The translations under genes were made by a program, and so were the position numbers. From CAYYMD01 sp964472875 (lineage in GTDB: Bacteria; Planctomycetota; Phycisphaerae; SM23-33), in NCBI GenBank assembly GCA_964472875.1, contig CAYYMD010000004.1, forward strand, positions 20,129 through 84,128: a stretch of 64,000 nucleotides of DNA. Direction: 5' to 3'. Positions 17,814 to 29,300 of this stretch are shown piece by piece. The first letter of the stretch is position 1. Every line of letters starts with the position of its first letter. The notes below the pieces were generated by a model. The model worked only from the letters and a program-made list of their open reading frames with translations, was not told where the DNA came from and ran no database searches.

Positions 17814-17825
17814 CTTGACGTCAAG
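17814..17825. promoter_or_regulatory. 12-bp perfect palindrome in a 335-base gene-free stretch
   Basis: CTTGACGTCAAG is its own reverse complement and contains TGACGTCA. It lies in the gap 17613-17947 between the CoA-disulfide reductase stop and the pseudopilin operon. The rest of the gap is AT-rich. It holds the promoter candidate at 17658-17686, a near-palindrome GAGCGAATATTGCTC around 17869-17883 and no coding frame worth calling. Confidence 0.4.
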
Positions 17826-17947
17826 CCGTTCGGGCATCTTTTAAGAGTGTAGATAAATCTACCGAGAGCGAATATTGCTCAGAAAGATTTAGTGGCTTTA
17901 CGATCCACAGGTAAGTTCTGGTATCTTGTGAAACATATTGATTGGTT

Positions 17948-19696
17948 TTATGTCTCTATGGTCCGACGTGTTTGGGTTATCAGGCCATATCCCCCTGAGA
18001 TATTTTTAACGTTGTTCCTGCCGAGATTCATAAGTATTCTCTGGGCCACGTAACTACGGTAACCCACGCCGCAGTGAACAACTACCGGGCGCTGCGACGG
18101 GATTTCATCGAGCCGTTGTCTTAGCTCATTAACCGGTATATTTATCGCCCCTTCCAAGTGCCCGCTCTGATATTCACGCGGCGTGCGTACGTCCACAACC
18201 GTGGGCGGATTTGATCCTCCAAGCTCTCTGAGTAATTCCAGCGGCGTCAGTGTAGGTGTCTGTCCACGACGGACGTTTGCAGATGCGCAGCCGGCCTGTA
18301 TGACCACATCCCTGGCTGAACCGAACTGCGGCGCATAACATAGGTCCAATTGCTCCAGGTCCTCCACCGTCATTTGTCCTGTAATTGCAGTGGACAACAC
18401 ATCCAGCCGCTTGTCTACGCCTTTGCCTCCGACTGCTTGGGCGCCCAAGATTCTCCCATTACCGGGGTCGTAAAGAACCTTCATTACCATTTTTTCGGCG
18501 CCTGGATAATATCCGGCATGATTAAGCCCCGGCATGAAGGTTACGGAAAAATCCATGTTTTCCTTCTTGGCCTGTTTCTCATTAATTCCCGTAACACCTG
18601 TCACCATGTCGCATACGCGGACGATCGCGGTACCGAGCACGCCCCGCAGTTGCAGCCGCCGCCGGTCATCTTCGCCAGCACCCACTAGGTCCAGCACTGC
18701 GTTAGCCCCGGCAGCCCGGCCGGCTTTATTAGCCGGACCGGCCAAAGGAATATTAACCGGCCGGTTAAGAATCAGGTGTCTCGCCTCACTGTTGTCACCT
18801 GCGGCGTAAATTGCCTCGTCGCTGGTGTGCTGAGAACTGTCGACTTTAATCGCACCTGTGGGCCCTATTTCAATACCCGCTTTCTCAGCCAGTTCCACGT
18901 TAGGCCGTACGCCAACCGACAGTATGCCTATGTCAAATCCTATGCGCCGGCCGGATTGCGTGACAGCGACGGTAGAGCCGTTTTCTTCCTCTACCCTCGA
19001 AACCGCATCAGAAAGAACCACTTTACACCCCGCATCCTTCAGTGCCTGGCGGATAGGTTCGGCCATCTCCGGATCCAAAGCCGTCATAAGCTGATCAAGC
19101 ATTTCCACAACGGTAACTTTCAGTCCGCGATGAAGAAGTTGCTCAACCGTTTCGAGCCCGATGTAACCTCCGCCGATTACGAGCGCCTCGGGAGGTGACT
19201 CCATTTTGGTCTCTGCGGCAACCGCCTCGCTCTCAGCGGGTATTGTCCGCTCGAGATACTCAACTATGGCGTCAACGTCGGGAACTGTGCGAACCGTAAA
19301 AATATTTGGCCGGTCGATGCCCTCAATAGGAGGTTTGACAGCATTCGCCCCCGTGGCCAATACCAGGCGGTCATATTTTATCTGCTCGTTTAGGCCCTGT
19401 TCGTCAAGAGTACTTACCGTACGGGCGGAAGCATCAATATCCGTTACACGCGTGTTGACCCGAACGTCAACATTAAATCGTTTGGCAAAGTGCCCGGCCG
19501 TGACAACAAACAGTTCCTTTCTATCGGATATTTCGCCGCCCACATAATATGGCAGACCGCAGTTAGCGAAACTTATATAAGGCCCAGCCTCTATCAGCAT
19601 AATTTCTACATCTTCGTTCGTCCGCCTGGCCTTGGCCGCTGCCGATGCTCCCGCCGCCACACCGCCTACTACTACTATCCGCTTGTTCTCAGTCAA
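17948..19696 (-). CDS. CoA-disulfide reductase / NAD(P)H oxidoreductase with C-terminal rhodanese domain
   Basis: 582-residue flavoprotein of the pyridine nucleotide-disulfide oxidoreductase family. N-terminal FAD site VVGGVAAGASAAAKAR, redox Cys46 in FANCGLPYYVGG (typical of CoA-disulfide reductase, NADH oxidase and persulfide reductases), second nucleotide site VIGGGYIGLETVEQL, FAD ATG motif YAAGDNSE. Residues about 470-575 are a rhodanese domain with catalytic Cys542 in VHCGVGYRSY. Such fusions reduce CoA persulfide/polysulfide or CoA disulfide using NAD(P)H. The start is TTG at 19696, with GAGGAG 8 bases upstream. The homologous start MSKKIVVIGG-like matches this position, and a longer in-frame ATG at 19771 lacks such a site. 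It follows the Thi4-type gene by 116 bases. Confidence 0.9.
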   Translation of the reverse strand: MTENKRIVVVGGVAAGASAAAKARRTNEDVEIMLIEAGPYISFANCGLPYYVGGEISDRKELFVVTAGHFAKRFNVDVRVNTRVTDIDASARTVSTLDEQGLNEQIKYDRLVLATGANAVKPPIEGIDRPNIFTVRTVPDVDAIVEYLERTIPAESEAVAAETKMESPPEALVIGGGYIGLETVEQLLHRGLKVTVVEMLDQLMTALDPEMAEPIRQALKDAGCKVVLSDAVSRVEEENGSTVAVTQSGRRIGFDIGILSVGVRPNVELAEKAGIEIGPTGAIKVDSSQHTSDEAIYAAGDNSEARHLILNRPVNIPLAGPANKAGRAAGANAVLDLVGAGEDDRRRLQLRGVLGTAIVRVCDMVTGVTGINEKQAKKENMDFSVTFMPGLNHAGYYPGAEKMVMKVLYDPGNGRILGAQAVGGKGVDKRLDVLSTAITGQMTVEDLEQLDLCYAPQFGSARDVVIQAGCASANVRRGQTPTLTPLELLRELGGSNPPTVVDVRTPREYQSGHLEGAINIPVNELRQRLDEIPSQRPVVVHCGVGYRSYVAQRILMNLGRNNVKNISGGYGLITQTRRTIET

Positions 19697-19812
19697 TTTA
19701 TCTTCTCCTCTATCTTGAAACTCTCTAAACTTCTTTGAGAGCACGGAAAATTCATTGCGGCGACAGCGCAAGCAGGGGCATTTACTTAATTAGATCGCGC
19801 CGCCACAACGGT

Positions 19813-20592
19813 TTATGTCCCAGCCAGTTCCCGGAGAATCATATCTGCCACACGCTCACCCGAAAGCAGCATACCGCCGAATATCGGCCCCATTCTTGGC
19901 CCGCCTCGTGCGGCACAGACGCTCATACCTGCTATCCACAGACCCGGGTAAATCTGGCCGGCGTTTTCGACCACGAATTTCTCGCCGGCGTCAGCATCCA
20001 ATGGCCCCTCACACGGCCATTCGCCGGTAGCGGTATCATCCAATGCGCCGCGATTACGGAGGTACTGCACCATGGCGGATTCGTGGCCGGTGGCGTCCAA
20101 GACCGCTGACGCCGAAAACATTAATGGGTCTACGGGCAACTCGCCGTAAATCATTGAACGATTGGCAACCACACCGGTCACACGGCCGCTGCTAACGCAG
20201 GCGTCTTCCACCGTAACCAGGTTCAGCATCAACACCCCCGCCCGGATAGACTTCTGACACAGGCCTGCCGCCAGATCCATTGCATCCACCGTATGAAGGC
20301 CGTCGCCAACATCGTCGTGGACAATGTCGAGTTCATCCAGCAGTTCGACCGCGTCGTTCTGCACGACAGCGATGTTCATGGCCATGCCGCCTCCCCATAT
20401 TCCTCCGCCGGGCGAGAGGCGCTTTTCAAGTATTATGACTTTTTTACCGGCCGAGGCGAGCCGATAGCCCGCTATCATTCCGGCCGGTCCGGCCCCGACT
20501 ATCGCCACGTCACTTTCTATGGCTCGTGTAAACCGCTCGTGGTAAGTCTTGGTTATGGCCTTTGAAATTCGTGTATCCTTTATTTTACCCAT
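19813..20592 (-). CDS. Thi4-type (sulfide-dependent) ADP-thiazole synthase homolog
   Basis: 259-residue FAD/NAD-binding protein of the Thi4 family, which makes the thiazole moiety of thiamine from NAD, glycine and a sulfur source. Visible: dinucleotide site GAGPAG 33-38, EKRLSPGGGIWGGG 56-69, GDGLH, and C-terminal GPRMGPIFGGMLLSG. Eukaryotic Thi4 sacrifices a Cys as sulfur donor, while archaeal types carry His at that site and use free sulfide, in a [C/H].DP context. Here the equivalent segment reads GELPVDPL, with Pro153 at the aligned position. So it cannot be a suicidal Cys donor, and the His is absent too. AGGAG lies 7 bases before the ATG. It is 34 bases after the NifX-like gene. Family is firm; the thiazole-forming activity is less certain because of this site. 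Confidence 0.85.
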   Translation of the reverse strand: MGKIKDTRISKAITKTYHERFTRAIESDVAIVGAGPAGMIAGYRLASAGKKVIILEKRLSPGGGIWGGGMAMNIAVVQNDAVELLDELDIVHDDVGDGLHTVDAMDLAAGLCQKSIRAGVLMLNLVTVEDACVSSGRVTGVVANRSMIYGELPVDPLMFSASAVLDATGHESAMVQYLRNRGALDDTATGEWPCEGPLDADAGEKFVVENAGQIYPGLWIAGMSVCAARGGPRMGPIFGGMLLSGERVADMILRELAGT

Positions 20593-20626
20593 TTAAATAC
20601 TCCTGTAGGCATACCATGGCTTACGT

Positions 20627-20965
20627 TCAGTGATCGCAGAGATTGTCGCCCGTTTGCAGCGTCCCGTCGAGATATCTGTGCACAAGTTTCTCCGGCTCTT
20701 CTGAAGGTGCGCCAACGGTAACATCTATGCCCGCCTCGTTGAAAATGGCCTGGGCTCGCTGGCCCATGCCGCCGGCAATAACGAGGCTGACCCCTTTTTC
20801 CGCCAACCAGCGAGGCAACAAGCCCGGCTGGTGTGGTGGTGCATTATACTTTTGGTAGCTAATTATCTCTTTGTTTTCCGGCTGAACATCAAATATTGCA
20901 AACTCCTGACAATGCCCGAAGTGCATGCTCAGTCGTCCCTGCGCCAGTGGCAATGCTATTTTCAT
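20627..20965 (-). CDS. NifX/NifB-C-type iron-molybdenum cofactor-binding-like protein
   Basis: 112-residue protein of the dinitrogenase Fe-Mo cofactor biosynthesis fold. Markers are the start MKIALPLAQG, HFGHCQEFAIFDV (typical FGHA.xF..y.v) and VIAGGMGQRAQAIFNEAGIDV. Stand-alone members occur widely in anaerobes without nitrogenase, and their role is unknown; metal-cluster or sulfur handling is inference. No nif genes are visible. The ATG at 20965 has GGAG 7 bases upstream. A longer frame starting at 21067 would run through a structured leader and is rejected. It is the first gene of a likely NifX-like, Thi4, CoA-disulfide reductase transcription unit. Confidence 0.8.
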   Translation of the reverse strand: MKIALPLAQGRLSMHFGHCQEFAIFDVQPENKEIISYQKYNAPPHQPGLLPRWLAEKGVSLVIAGGMGQRAQAIFNEAGIDVTVGAPSEEPEKLVHRYLDGTLQTGDNLCDH

Positions 20966-21097
20966 TTTTACACTCCATAAAGTCCGATGGTTAACTTCTC
21001 GCGGGGCCGGTCCGTGATACGCAACCGCCAAGTGCGGTCTGCGCGTGGCCGTCTTTACTCTGTCCAAACCAATGAGGTTAGCCCCCGGACATATATA
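20966..21097 (-). promoter_or_regulatory. Structured 5' leader of the NifX-like/Thi4 unit
   Basis: On the minus strand several helices can be drawn. One is UGUCC...GGACA enclosing AACC/GGUU. Another is ACGC-N4-ACCGC-ACUUG-GCGGU-U-GCGU, and GGCC...GGCC surrounds this. A TATATA at 21092-21097 could be the -10. The pattern suggests a cis-acting RNA. It does not match the TPP riboswitch consensus by eye, and no known class is assigned. Confidence 0.35.
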
Positions 21098-21682
21098 ACA
21101 AATAAATTCGTCTTAGACCACATCAGCGGCGTAATTTTTTCCAAGAAATAATTAACTTATGGTTCTCATCCAAAATACGTGGTTGGGTAATGTTAAGTAA
21201 TTACAGAAATCAAAGATGCGTTTTTCGCTTTTTTGCCTACGACAGATTGAAAAACAGGCGGCCTTCCGACAAGAAAGCCGTTCGTGCCGTATGGCATCGT
21301 CGCGGCGCTCAGGTCGCTCGCCAGCGTTGCCCTATCCTCCGCGACGATGGTGAAAAATATATCAGGACATGCCGTTGGCTGTAAAGCGTTAAACGCAATT
21401 AGTTTATATTTTAATAAGGCCATTGGAATCACCACGAAAATTGGAACCTAACTTATTGAATTGTCAACTCATTAACCGATTAAGCCGTAGATTTGTGTAA
21501 TCCCGCTTTGGAGCCCATTGTGCCCCGCTCTCTTATTCTCCGGGGGCATTTTTGGACCTGTCCCGGCGCCGGGGTTTGGGCATTTGGGATTTGCCTGCCG
21601 CGTCATAGTCTCGCACCGCGCAAGACCGGCGCCGGCCAAAGACAAATGATTTATTTCGACATTCGTGCTTCGTAATTCGTTA
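21098..21682. other. Gene-poor intergenic stretch with a repeated 10-bp palindrome
   Basis: About 585 bases between divergent genes. CCGGCGCCGG occurs twice, at 21563-21572 and 21626-21635, 63 bases apart; being self-complementary, the two can pair with each other or fold locally. Only short overlapping frames of 60-80 codons exist, and none has a convincing ribosome-binding site or recognisable product. Nothing else is seen. Confidence 0.5.
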
Positions 21683-21691
21683 TGTTATAAT
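21683..21691 (+). promoter_or_regulatory. Extended -10 promoter giving an almost leaderless mRNA
   Basis: TGTTATAAT (TGn plus perfect TATAAT) ends 10 bases before the ATG at 21702. The interval is pyrimidine-rich (CCCTCCCTCC) with no Shine-Dalgarno sequence. Transcription would start within about 3 bases of the start codon. Confidence 0.5.
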
Positions 21692-21701
21692 CCCTCCCTC
21701 C

Positions 21702-22535
21702 ATGAACGTGTTTCGAACCACAATACTGACGGTGTTGTTTGTCGGCGCACTGGCCGGCTGTGGCGACTCCCAACCGTGGGTCACCGACTCACGGCTTGAC
21801 AAGGGACTTGTGATGGTGCTTCCAGGCATTGAAGGTCGCAGCCCGCTGAATGAAAACATATGCGAAGGCCTGGCCGCCGGGGGGGTGGAATCGGCCATAC
21901 GGCTGGAAGACTGGACGTTCAGAATGGCTGGGCCGCTTTACAACCTACGTGCGGAACCTCGGAATCGTGACAAGGCCGCCGAAATTGCACGACACATCGA
22001 CAAATACAAATACCGCTATCCGGACAGGCCAGTGGTGCTGGTAGGACAAAGCGGCGGCGCCGCCATGGCCGCCTGGATCGCAGAGTCGCTTCCGGCCAGC
22101 GTGAACATCGACGGAATAATAATGCTTCAGCCGTCGCTGTCACCACAGTATTATCTCGATTGGGCACTAAAAAACACCAAGCGCGGAATCATAAATTTCC
22201 ATTCCAGGCGCGACTGGCTGTTCCTTGGCGTGGGCACTACAGTGACCGGCACAATGGACGGTGAGCATGAATCGTCTGCCGGTCGCACCGGCTTTGATGT
22301 GCCGCAGGTAGGCCGGCGGAGAAAACTCTACGAAAAACTTTACCAGGTTTCATGGTCTCAGCGCATGGCGGAGATGGGCCACACCGGCGGACACTTGAGT
22401 AGTTCGGCCGAATCGTTCGTCTCGAAATATATAGCGCCGCTGGTCCGGGCCAAGCAATGGAACGACCAGATCCTTGGGGAAATTATCGAAGGATACAAGC
22501 CCAACCAGCAAACTGTTTATGAAAGCGCAGATTAA
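21702..22535 (+). CDS. Alpha/beta-hydrolase-like lipoprotein, copy 1
   Basis: 277-residue exported lipoprotein: signal peptide with lipobox L17-A-G-C20. The mature part has a serine-hydrolase elbow GQSGG (Ser117), then FHSRRDWLFLG (candidate Asp171) and HTGGH (candidate His231), in order for an alpha/beta hydrolase triad. Signature blocks are VLPGIEG, VGTTVTGTMDGEHESSAG and EKLYQVSW. A paralog with the same blocks lies at 62880-63746. Substrate unknown; lipase or esterase action in the envelope is inference from the fold. It appears to be transcribed from its own near-leaderless promoter. Confidence 0.78.
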   Translation: MNVFRTTILTVLFVGALAGCGDSQPWVTDSRLDKGLVMVLPGIEGRSPLNENICEGLAAGGVESAIRLEDWTFRMAGPLYNLRAEPRNRDKAAEIARHIDKYKYRYPDRPVVLVGQSGGAAMAAWIAESLPASVNIDGIIMLQPSLSPQYYLDWALKNTKRGIINFHSRRDWLFLGVGTTVTGTMDGEHESSAGRTGFDVPQVGRRRKLYEKLYQVSWSQRMAEMGHTGGHLSSSAESFVSKYIAPLVRAKQWNDQILGEIIEGYKPNQQTVYESAD

Positions 22536-22550
22536 ATACGTAATCAATTG

Positions 22551-22579
22551 TTGACATCGTTAACGGCGGCTCTTAAACT
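22551..22579 (+). promoter_or_regulatory. Candidate promoter of ppdK
   Basis: A perfect -35 TTGACA (22551-22556) is followed after 17 bases by TAAACT (22574-22579, 4/6 to the -10). It sits 16 bases after the stop of the lipoprotein gene and about 75 bases before the ppdK ATG. Confidence 0.45.
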
Positions 22580-22655
22580 GTTCGATTCCGTTTGACTCCG
22601 GGGCCGGTAAAGGAGCGGCCCCATCGTTATCACCCTGAACCAGCGGAGAGTTCCA

Positions 22656-25379
<2,724 letters not shown>

Positions 25380-25405
25380 TTAAGTCCGGTAGGATAAATT
25401 AAATT

Positions 25406-25437
25406 AAAAGCGCGGCCCGTTGCGGGCCGCGCTTTTT
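25406..25437. terminator. Strong, probably bidirectional Rho-independent terminator
   Basis: An A-rich arm plus GCGCGGCCCG, a TTG loop and CGGGCCGCGC, then TTTTT. The stem core is 11 perfect base pairs. It closes ppdK on the plus strand, and its AAAA arm gives a U-run for the hisG-TPR-yebC unit arriving on the minus strand. Confidence 0.92.
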
Positions 25438-25523
25438 CTTTGAGAAATATTTTACTACCTATTCTCTTCGTGTCCTCACCAAATCTCGATTAGCAGGAAG
25501 TGGGCAAGCCCGTGGATAAAACC

Positions 25524-26276
25524 TTAATCCCCACCGGCGGTGGCAAGGATTTCTTCGGGAATGTCAAAATTTGCGTACACTTTTTGGACGTCGTCGTGGT
25601 CTTCAAGTTTTTCCATTAGTTTGACCACCTTCGACGCCTTATCAGGAGGAACTGTTATGTTATTCTGCGGCACCATGGCTATCTCGGCCGAGACAACCGG
25701 TACCTCGCGTACCTCCAGTGCGGCGTTGAGATCGGAGAATACATCCGGGCGGCACGTAATCTCAAACAGGTCGCCTTCAGTGGTTACGTCGTCGGCACCG
25801 GCCTCCAGAGCCACTTCCATGAGCGTGTCCTCGTCGGCGACCTCGGAGGAAACCACCACTGAGCCCTTCTGTTCGAACATCCACGCCACGCAATTGCTCT
25901 GGCCGAGTTGCCCACCAGCCAGTTCGAATATTTTCCGTACCTCCGATGCAGTGCGGTTACGGTTGTCGGTGAGGCAGTCGACCATGAAGGCCACTCCGCC
26001 GGGCCCGTAGCCCTCGTAGATGACCTGCTCGAAGTTCTCGGCCCCCAGTTCGCCTGCCCCCTTTTTGACAGCTCGGTCGATTGTATCGTTGGGCATATTT
26101 GCGGCCTTGGCCTCGTCAATGGCGTACCGCAGTTGCAGATTTTCATCGGGGTCGGCGCCGCCCTGCTTGGCGGCTACCATTATCTTGCGGGCCAGTTTGG
26201 ACCACACACGCCCGCGCTTAGCGTCGTTGGACGCCTTGGCGCGTTTAATTTTCGCCCAGTGTGAATGTCCTGCCAT
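25524..26276 (-). CDS. yebC: YebC/PmpR-family regulator (TACO1-like)
   Basis: 250-residue member of the YebC family, reported as DNA-binding regulators and more recently as translation factors that help ribosomes through proline-rich stretches. It starts with the family signature MAGHSHWAKIKRAKASNDAKRGR and contains NMPNDTIDRAVKKG, YEGYGPGGVA and NRNRTASEVR. Length is usual. GAGGAG lies 7 bases before the ATG. It is 26 bases after the giant TPR lipoprotein gene, so it looks like the last gene of hisG-TPR-yebC. Confidence 0.95.
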   Translation of the reverse strand: MAGHSHWAKIKRAKASNDAKRGRVWSKLARKIMVAAKQGGADPDENLQLRYAIDEAKAANMPNDTIDRAVKKGAGELGAENFEQVIYEGYGPGGVAFMVDCLTDNRNRTASEVRKIFELAGGQLGQSNCVAWMFEQKGSVVVSSEVADEDTLMEVALEAGADDVTTEGDLFEITCRPDVFSDLNAALEVREVPVVSAEIAMVPQNNITVPPDKASKVVKLMEKLEDHDDVQKVYANFDIPEEILATAGGD

Positions 26277-26302
26277 AATCGCATCTCCTCAAAGGCCTTA
26301 TT

Positions 26303-29300
26303 TTACCGCAGCGTAGGCCTATTTTCCATCTTTTGCCGACCGTGTTTGGCGGCGGATGTTTCGCCCAGTGGTGCCACCGGCGGTTCCTTGCCTTTTTTGA
26401 CTGCCTTTATCTTAATCGGGGTTTTTGTCCGAACTTGCTCAATATCTCTGATGCGCACCTCTTGCCTGCCGGCCAATTCAACAGCGCGTGCCCACATACG
26501 CAAAGCCCGATCGTTCCAGCCCAGCCGCCAGAATACATCACCAGCATGGTCATATAAAACCGAAGCGGCTGATGTTTCATTTTCACCGGCATCGTTTGTC
26601 GAAGGCTCTTTCATAAGACGGAAAACCTTTAAAAATGTTTCTGCGGCCGTGGAAAATTCACCCTGCTTATAGAGAACCCACCCCAGCGAATCCAGGAAAC
26701 TCAACTCATCCTGCCGTTCGGACAGGGCTTTGCGTATCATCTGCTCGGCCTTTTTCAGGCAGACGCCCCGGTCGGCATACATGTATCCGAGATTATTGTT
26801 CAGCGATACATTGTCCGGCTTAAGTTCATAGGCCTTCTCCAGTGCTTTCATGGCCTGTTTATCCCGGCCGAGCTGAGCAAGGCAATTCGAATAGGTCGAA
26901 AGCAATTCGTGGTTTTTACTTTCTTCAGAAAGATACTTTTTAGCCCGCCTGACGGCCTTGTTGTATCGCCCCTGAAGTTCCAGCACCTGCACAATCATAG
27001 TGCGGCACCACGATGTGATTTCGCTGTTCACTTTCTTTTCGAGCTGAGATGCGAGCCATCCCTCGAGCATTTCTATCGCGTCATCGTGTCGATTCTTTTG
27101 GGCCAGCGCCAGGACAATCGCCTCACGAGGTGCAATCAAATTCGGCCGTTTTTCAATCATGTAACGAGCGAATTCACGCGCCTTGTCAATTCTCTTGACC
27201 TCTGCCAGAAGGATAATCTTCAGTCGCGTGAATAATTCGAGATTAGTATCGGCCTGGGGCTTCTCTTTATCGAGGGCATCGGCCAGCCACTCGTCCAGAA
27301 AACTGACTGCCCTATCGTAAAGTTCCCCCTCGGCAAGTGCGGCAATGAGATAACGCCTGGCCTGGATATCATTCTTCAGTGTATCAAGAGGGCTTTGCGC
27401 ATATTCAACGGCCTTATCATACCAACCGGCCATGCCGTAATAGCGTATCTTTTCCGGTTTTAAGTCTTCCCGGCCGTCGGCGATCATTTTATTCAACAGT
27501 TCGATGCACTTATCATACTGCTTGGCATTTTCGTAAATTTTAAGCAGGCGCAGACGATAATAATAAACTCGCTGCTCATCGGCTTCCTGGCTCCATCGGC
27601 GAATGTATTTCTCCGCCCTACCGGGCTTCTTTAACTCCTCCAGCACGCTGAGCATGAACTCTCTGGCCGTATTGTCATTCGAATTATCGTTAAGGCGTCG
27701 CTTCAAAACCTCGGCGGCCTGTTTGAGACGATTCATCCTCGTAAGCGCAGCAGCATACGCCTTTGCCGCATCCGGACGACGCATAGTCATGCGATACATC
27801 TTCCCCCAAGCCTCGGCCGCTTCGGCCTCCAGGCCGGCTTTACCTTCAAGAATCGCAAGCGCCTCAGTTGCGCCAACTTCGCGGCTGGAGGTGAGCAATT
27901 TTTCTATGCGTCTCTTAAACTCATCGTATTTCTCTTTCCGCGGCACACCGGCAATGGCGCCGAGTTCTATCTTAAGTTTAAGCAATTCAATGTCCGCATT
28001 TTCAGGGGCCTCTTGGGCAAGCCGCCGGAGCAGCTGCCTGCCCTTGTCAACATCTCCGGTGAACATCAGCGCCTCAGCCAGCATACACATGCCGGCAATA
28101 TTTCCCGGCTGGCGCGACAGTAGAACGGATGCCAGCTTTTTTGCCTCCTCGTGAGCGTCGTTTAAACTGTAGAGTCTGAACATTTGTCGATATGTTTCCA
28201 CCCGGTCGGGATTCGCCCTTATTGTTTGCGCTAAAGTCTCGGTGACCTGCTTAGTATGACCGGCCCTTTCCTGGGCCTGCGCCAGAGTGAGAAGCGATTT
28301 AATGTGCTCTGGATTTTTATCCACCGCCCCGGTTAGTATGGCGGTGGCATCGCGTGCCGAATCGCATGAAAGTTCAACCAAACCGCCGAGATAGGCCGCC
28401 GTGTGCGAATTCTTTCCGAATTGTTCCGTCGCTTTTTGGACCACTTGCCGCGCCTGTGAACATTTCCGTCGGTCCAAGTAGCACTGAACCAGACCCTCAT
28501 AGGTCGGCGCCAAGTCCATCGACTTTTCGAGTGCCTCAACGTAGTAATCTTCGGCCATATGGTAGTCACCACGCTCAGCGGCTATTTTGCCTATAAGCGT
28601 ATACATCATCGCCTTGAGCCGAACGTTGTCGCCATATTCCCGCTTTTGCGAGGCAGAATAGAAACGACGCTGGAAATCTATAGGCACATCCGGACCGGCA
28701 AACACCTCTGTGCTTTCCAGTATGGCCGTCAGCGCCTGGGAATCCTGCGAGAGCACCTCAGCCGCTATGCCTTCAAGCTGTTTTGCCCGCCCGGCCTCGA
28801 CAGTGGTAAGAAACAATTGTCGCCACAGTGACTCGGCGGTGGGCTGTTTCTTCACGGAGTAAGACAGAATTTTAATCGCATGATTCATGGCCCCATTGCG
28901 ACGGGCGGTTCGCGCCAGCGTCGCAGTCAGTCGATCGTCCTCGACGTCATTCTGCCGGCACTTGCGCCACAGCCGCAACGAAAGATCCTTATCGCCCCAG
29001 GCAGAACAAAGCATCTGAACCAGCCGGGGCAACTGCCCTCTCTGGGATGGTTCGGATATCAAGTCGAAGATAAATTCTTCCGCCTTCTTATACATTTCTG
29101 ACTCGATAAGCGCTGCAAGATAGTTCCTGCTGATATTTGTATCTGTGCGGTCGCGGTGATAGGCCTTTCGGAGCAGTTCTTCCGCCTCGTCCGCGCGCCG
29201 CAACATCAGCAATAGTCTGCCGCGATGGGCCAGGAGTTTCTCCGGCTCCAACAATAGATCCCGAAGCACTTTCCGCTGCGCGTATTTGCTGCCGTGTCTA

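Noticed and set aside
20593..21120. TPP riboswitch before the Thi4-type gene
   Set aside because: Neither the CUGAGA nor the long conserved downstream element was seen on the minus strand.
21193..21435. 80-codon minus-strand frame in the 21 kb intergenic region
   Set aside because: It overlaps an opposite frame of similar size, has no ribosome-binding site, and I cannot place it in any family. It could be a decayed fragment, but nothing proves this.
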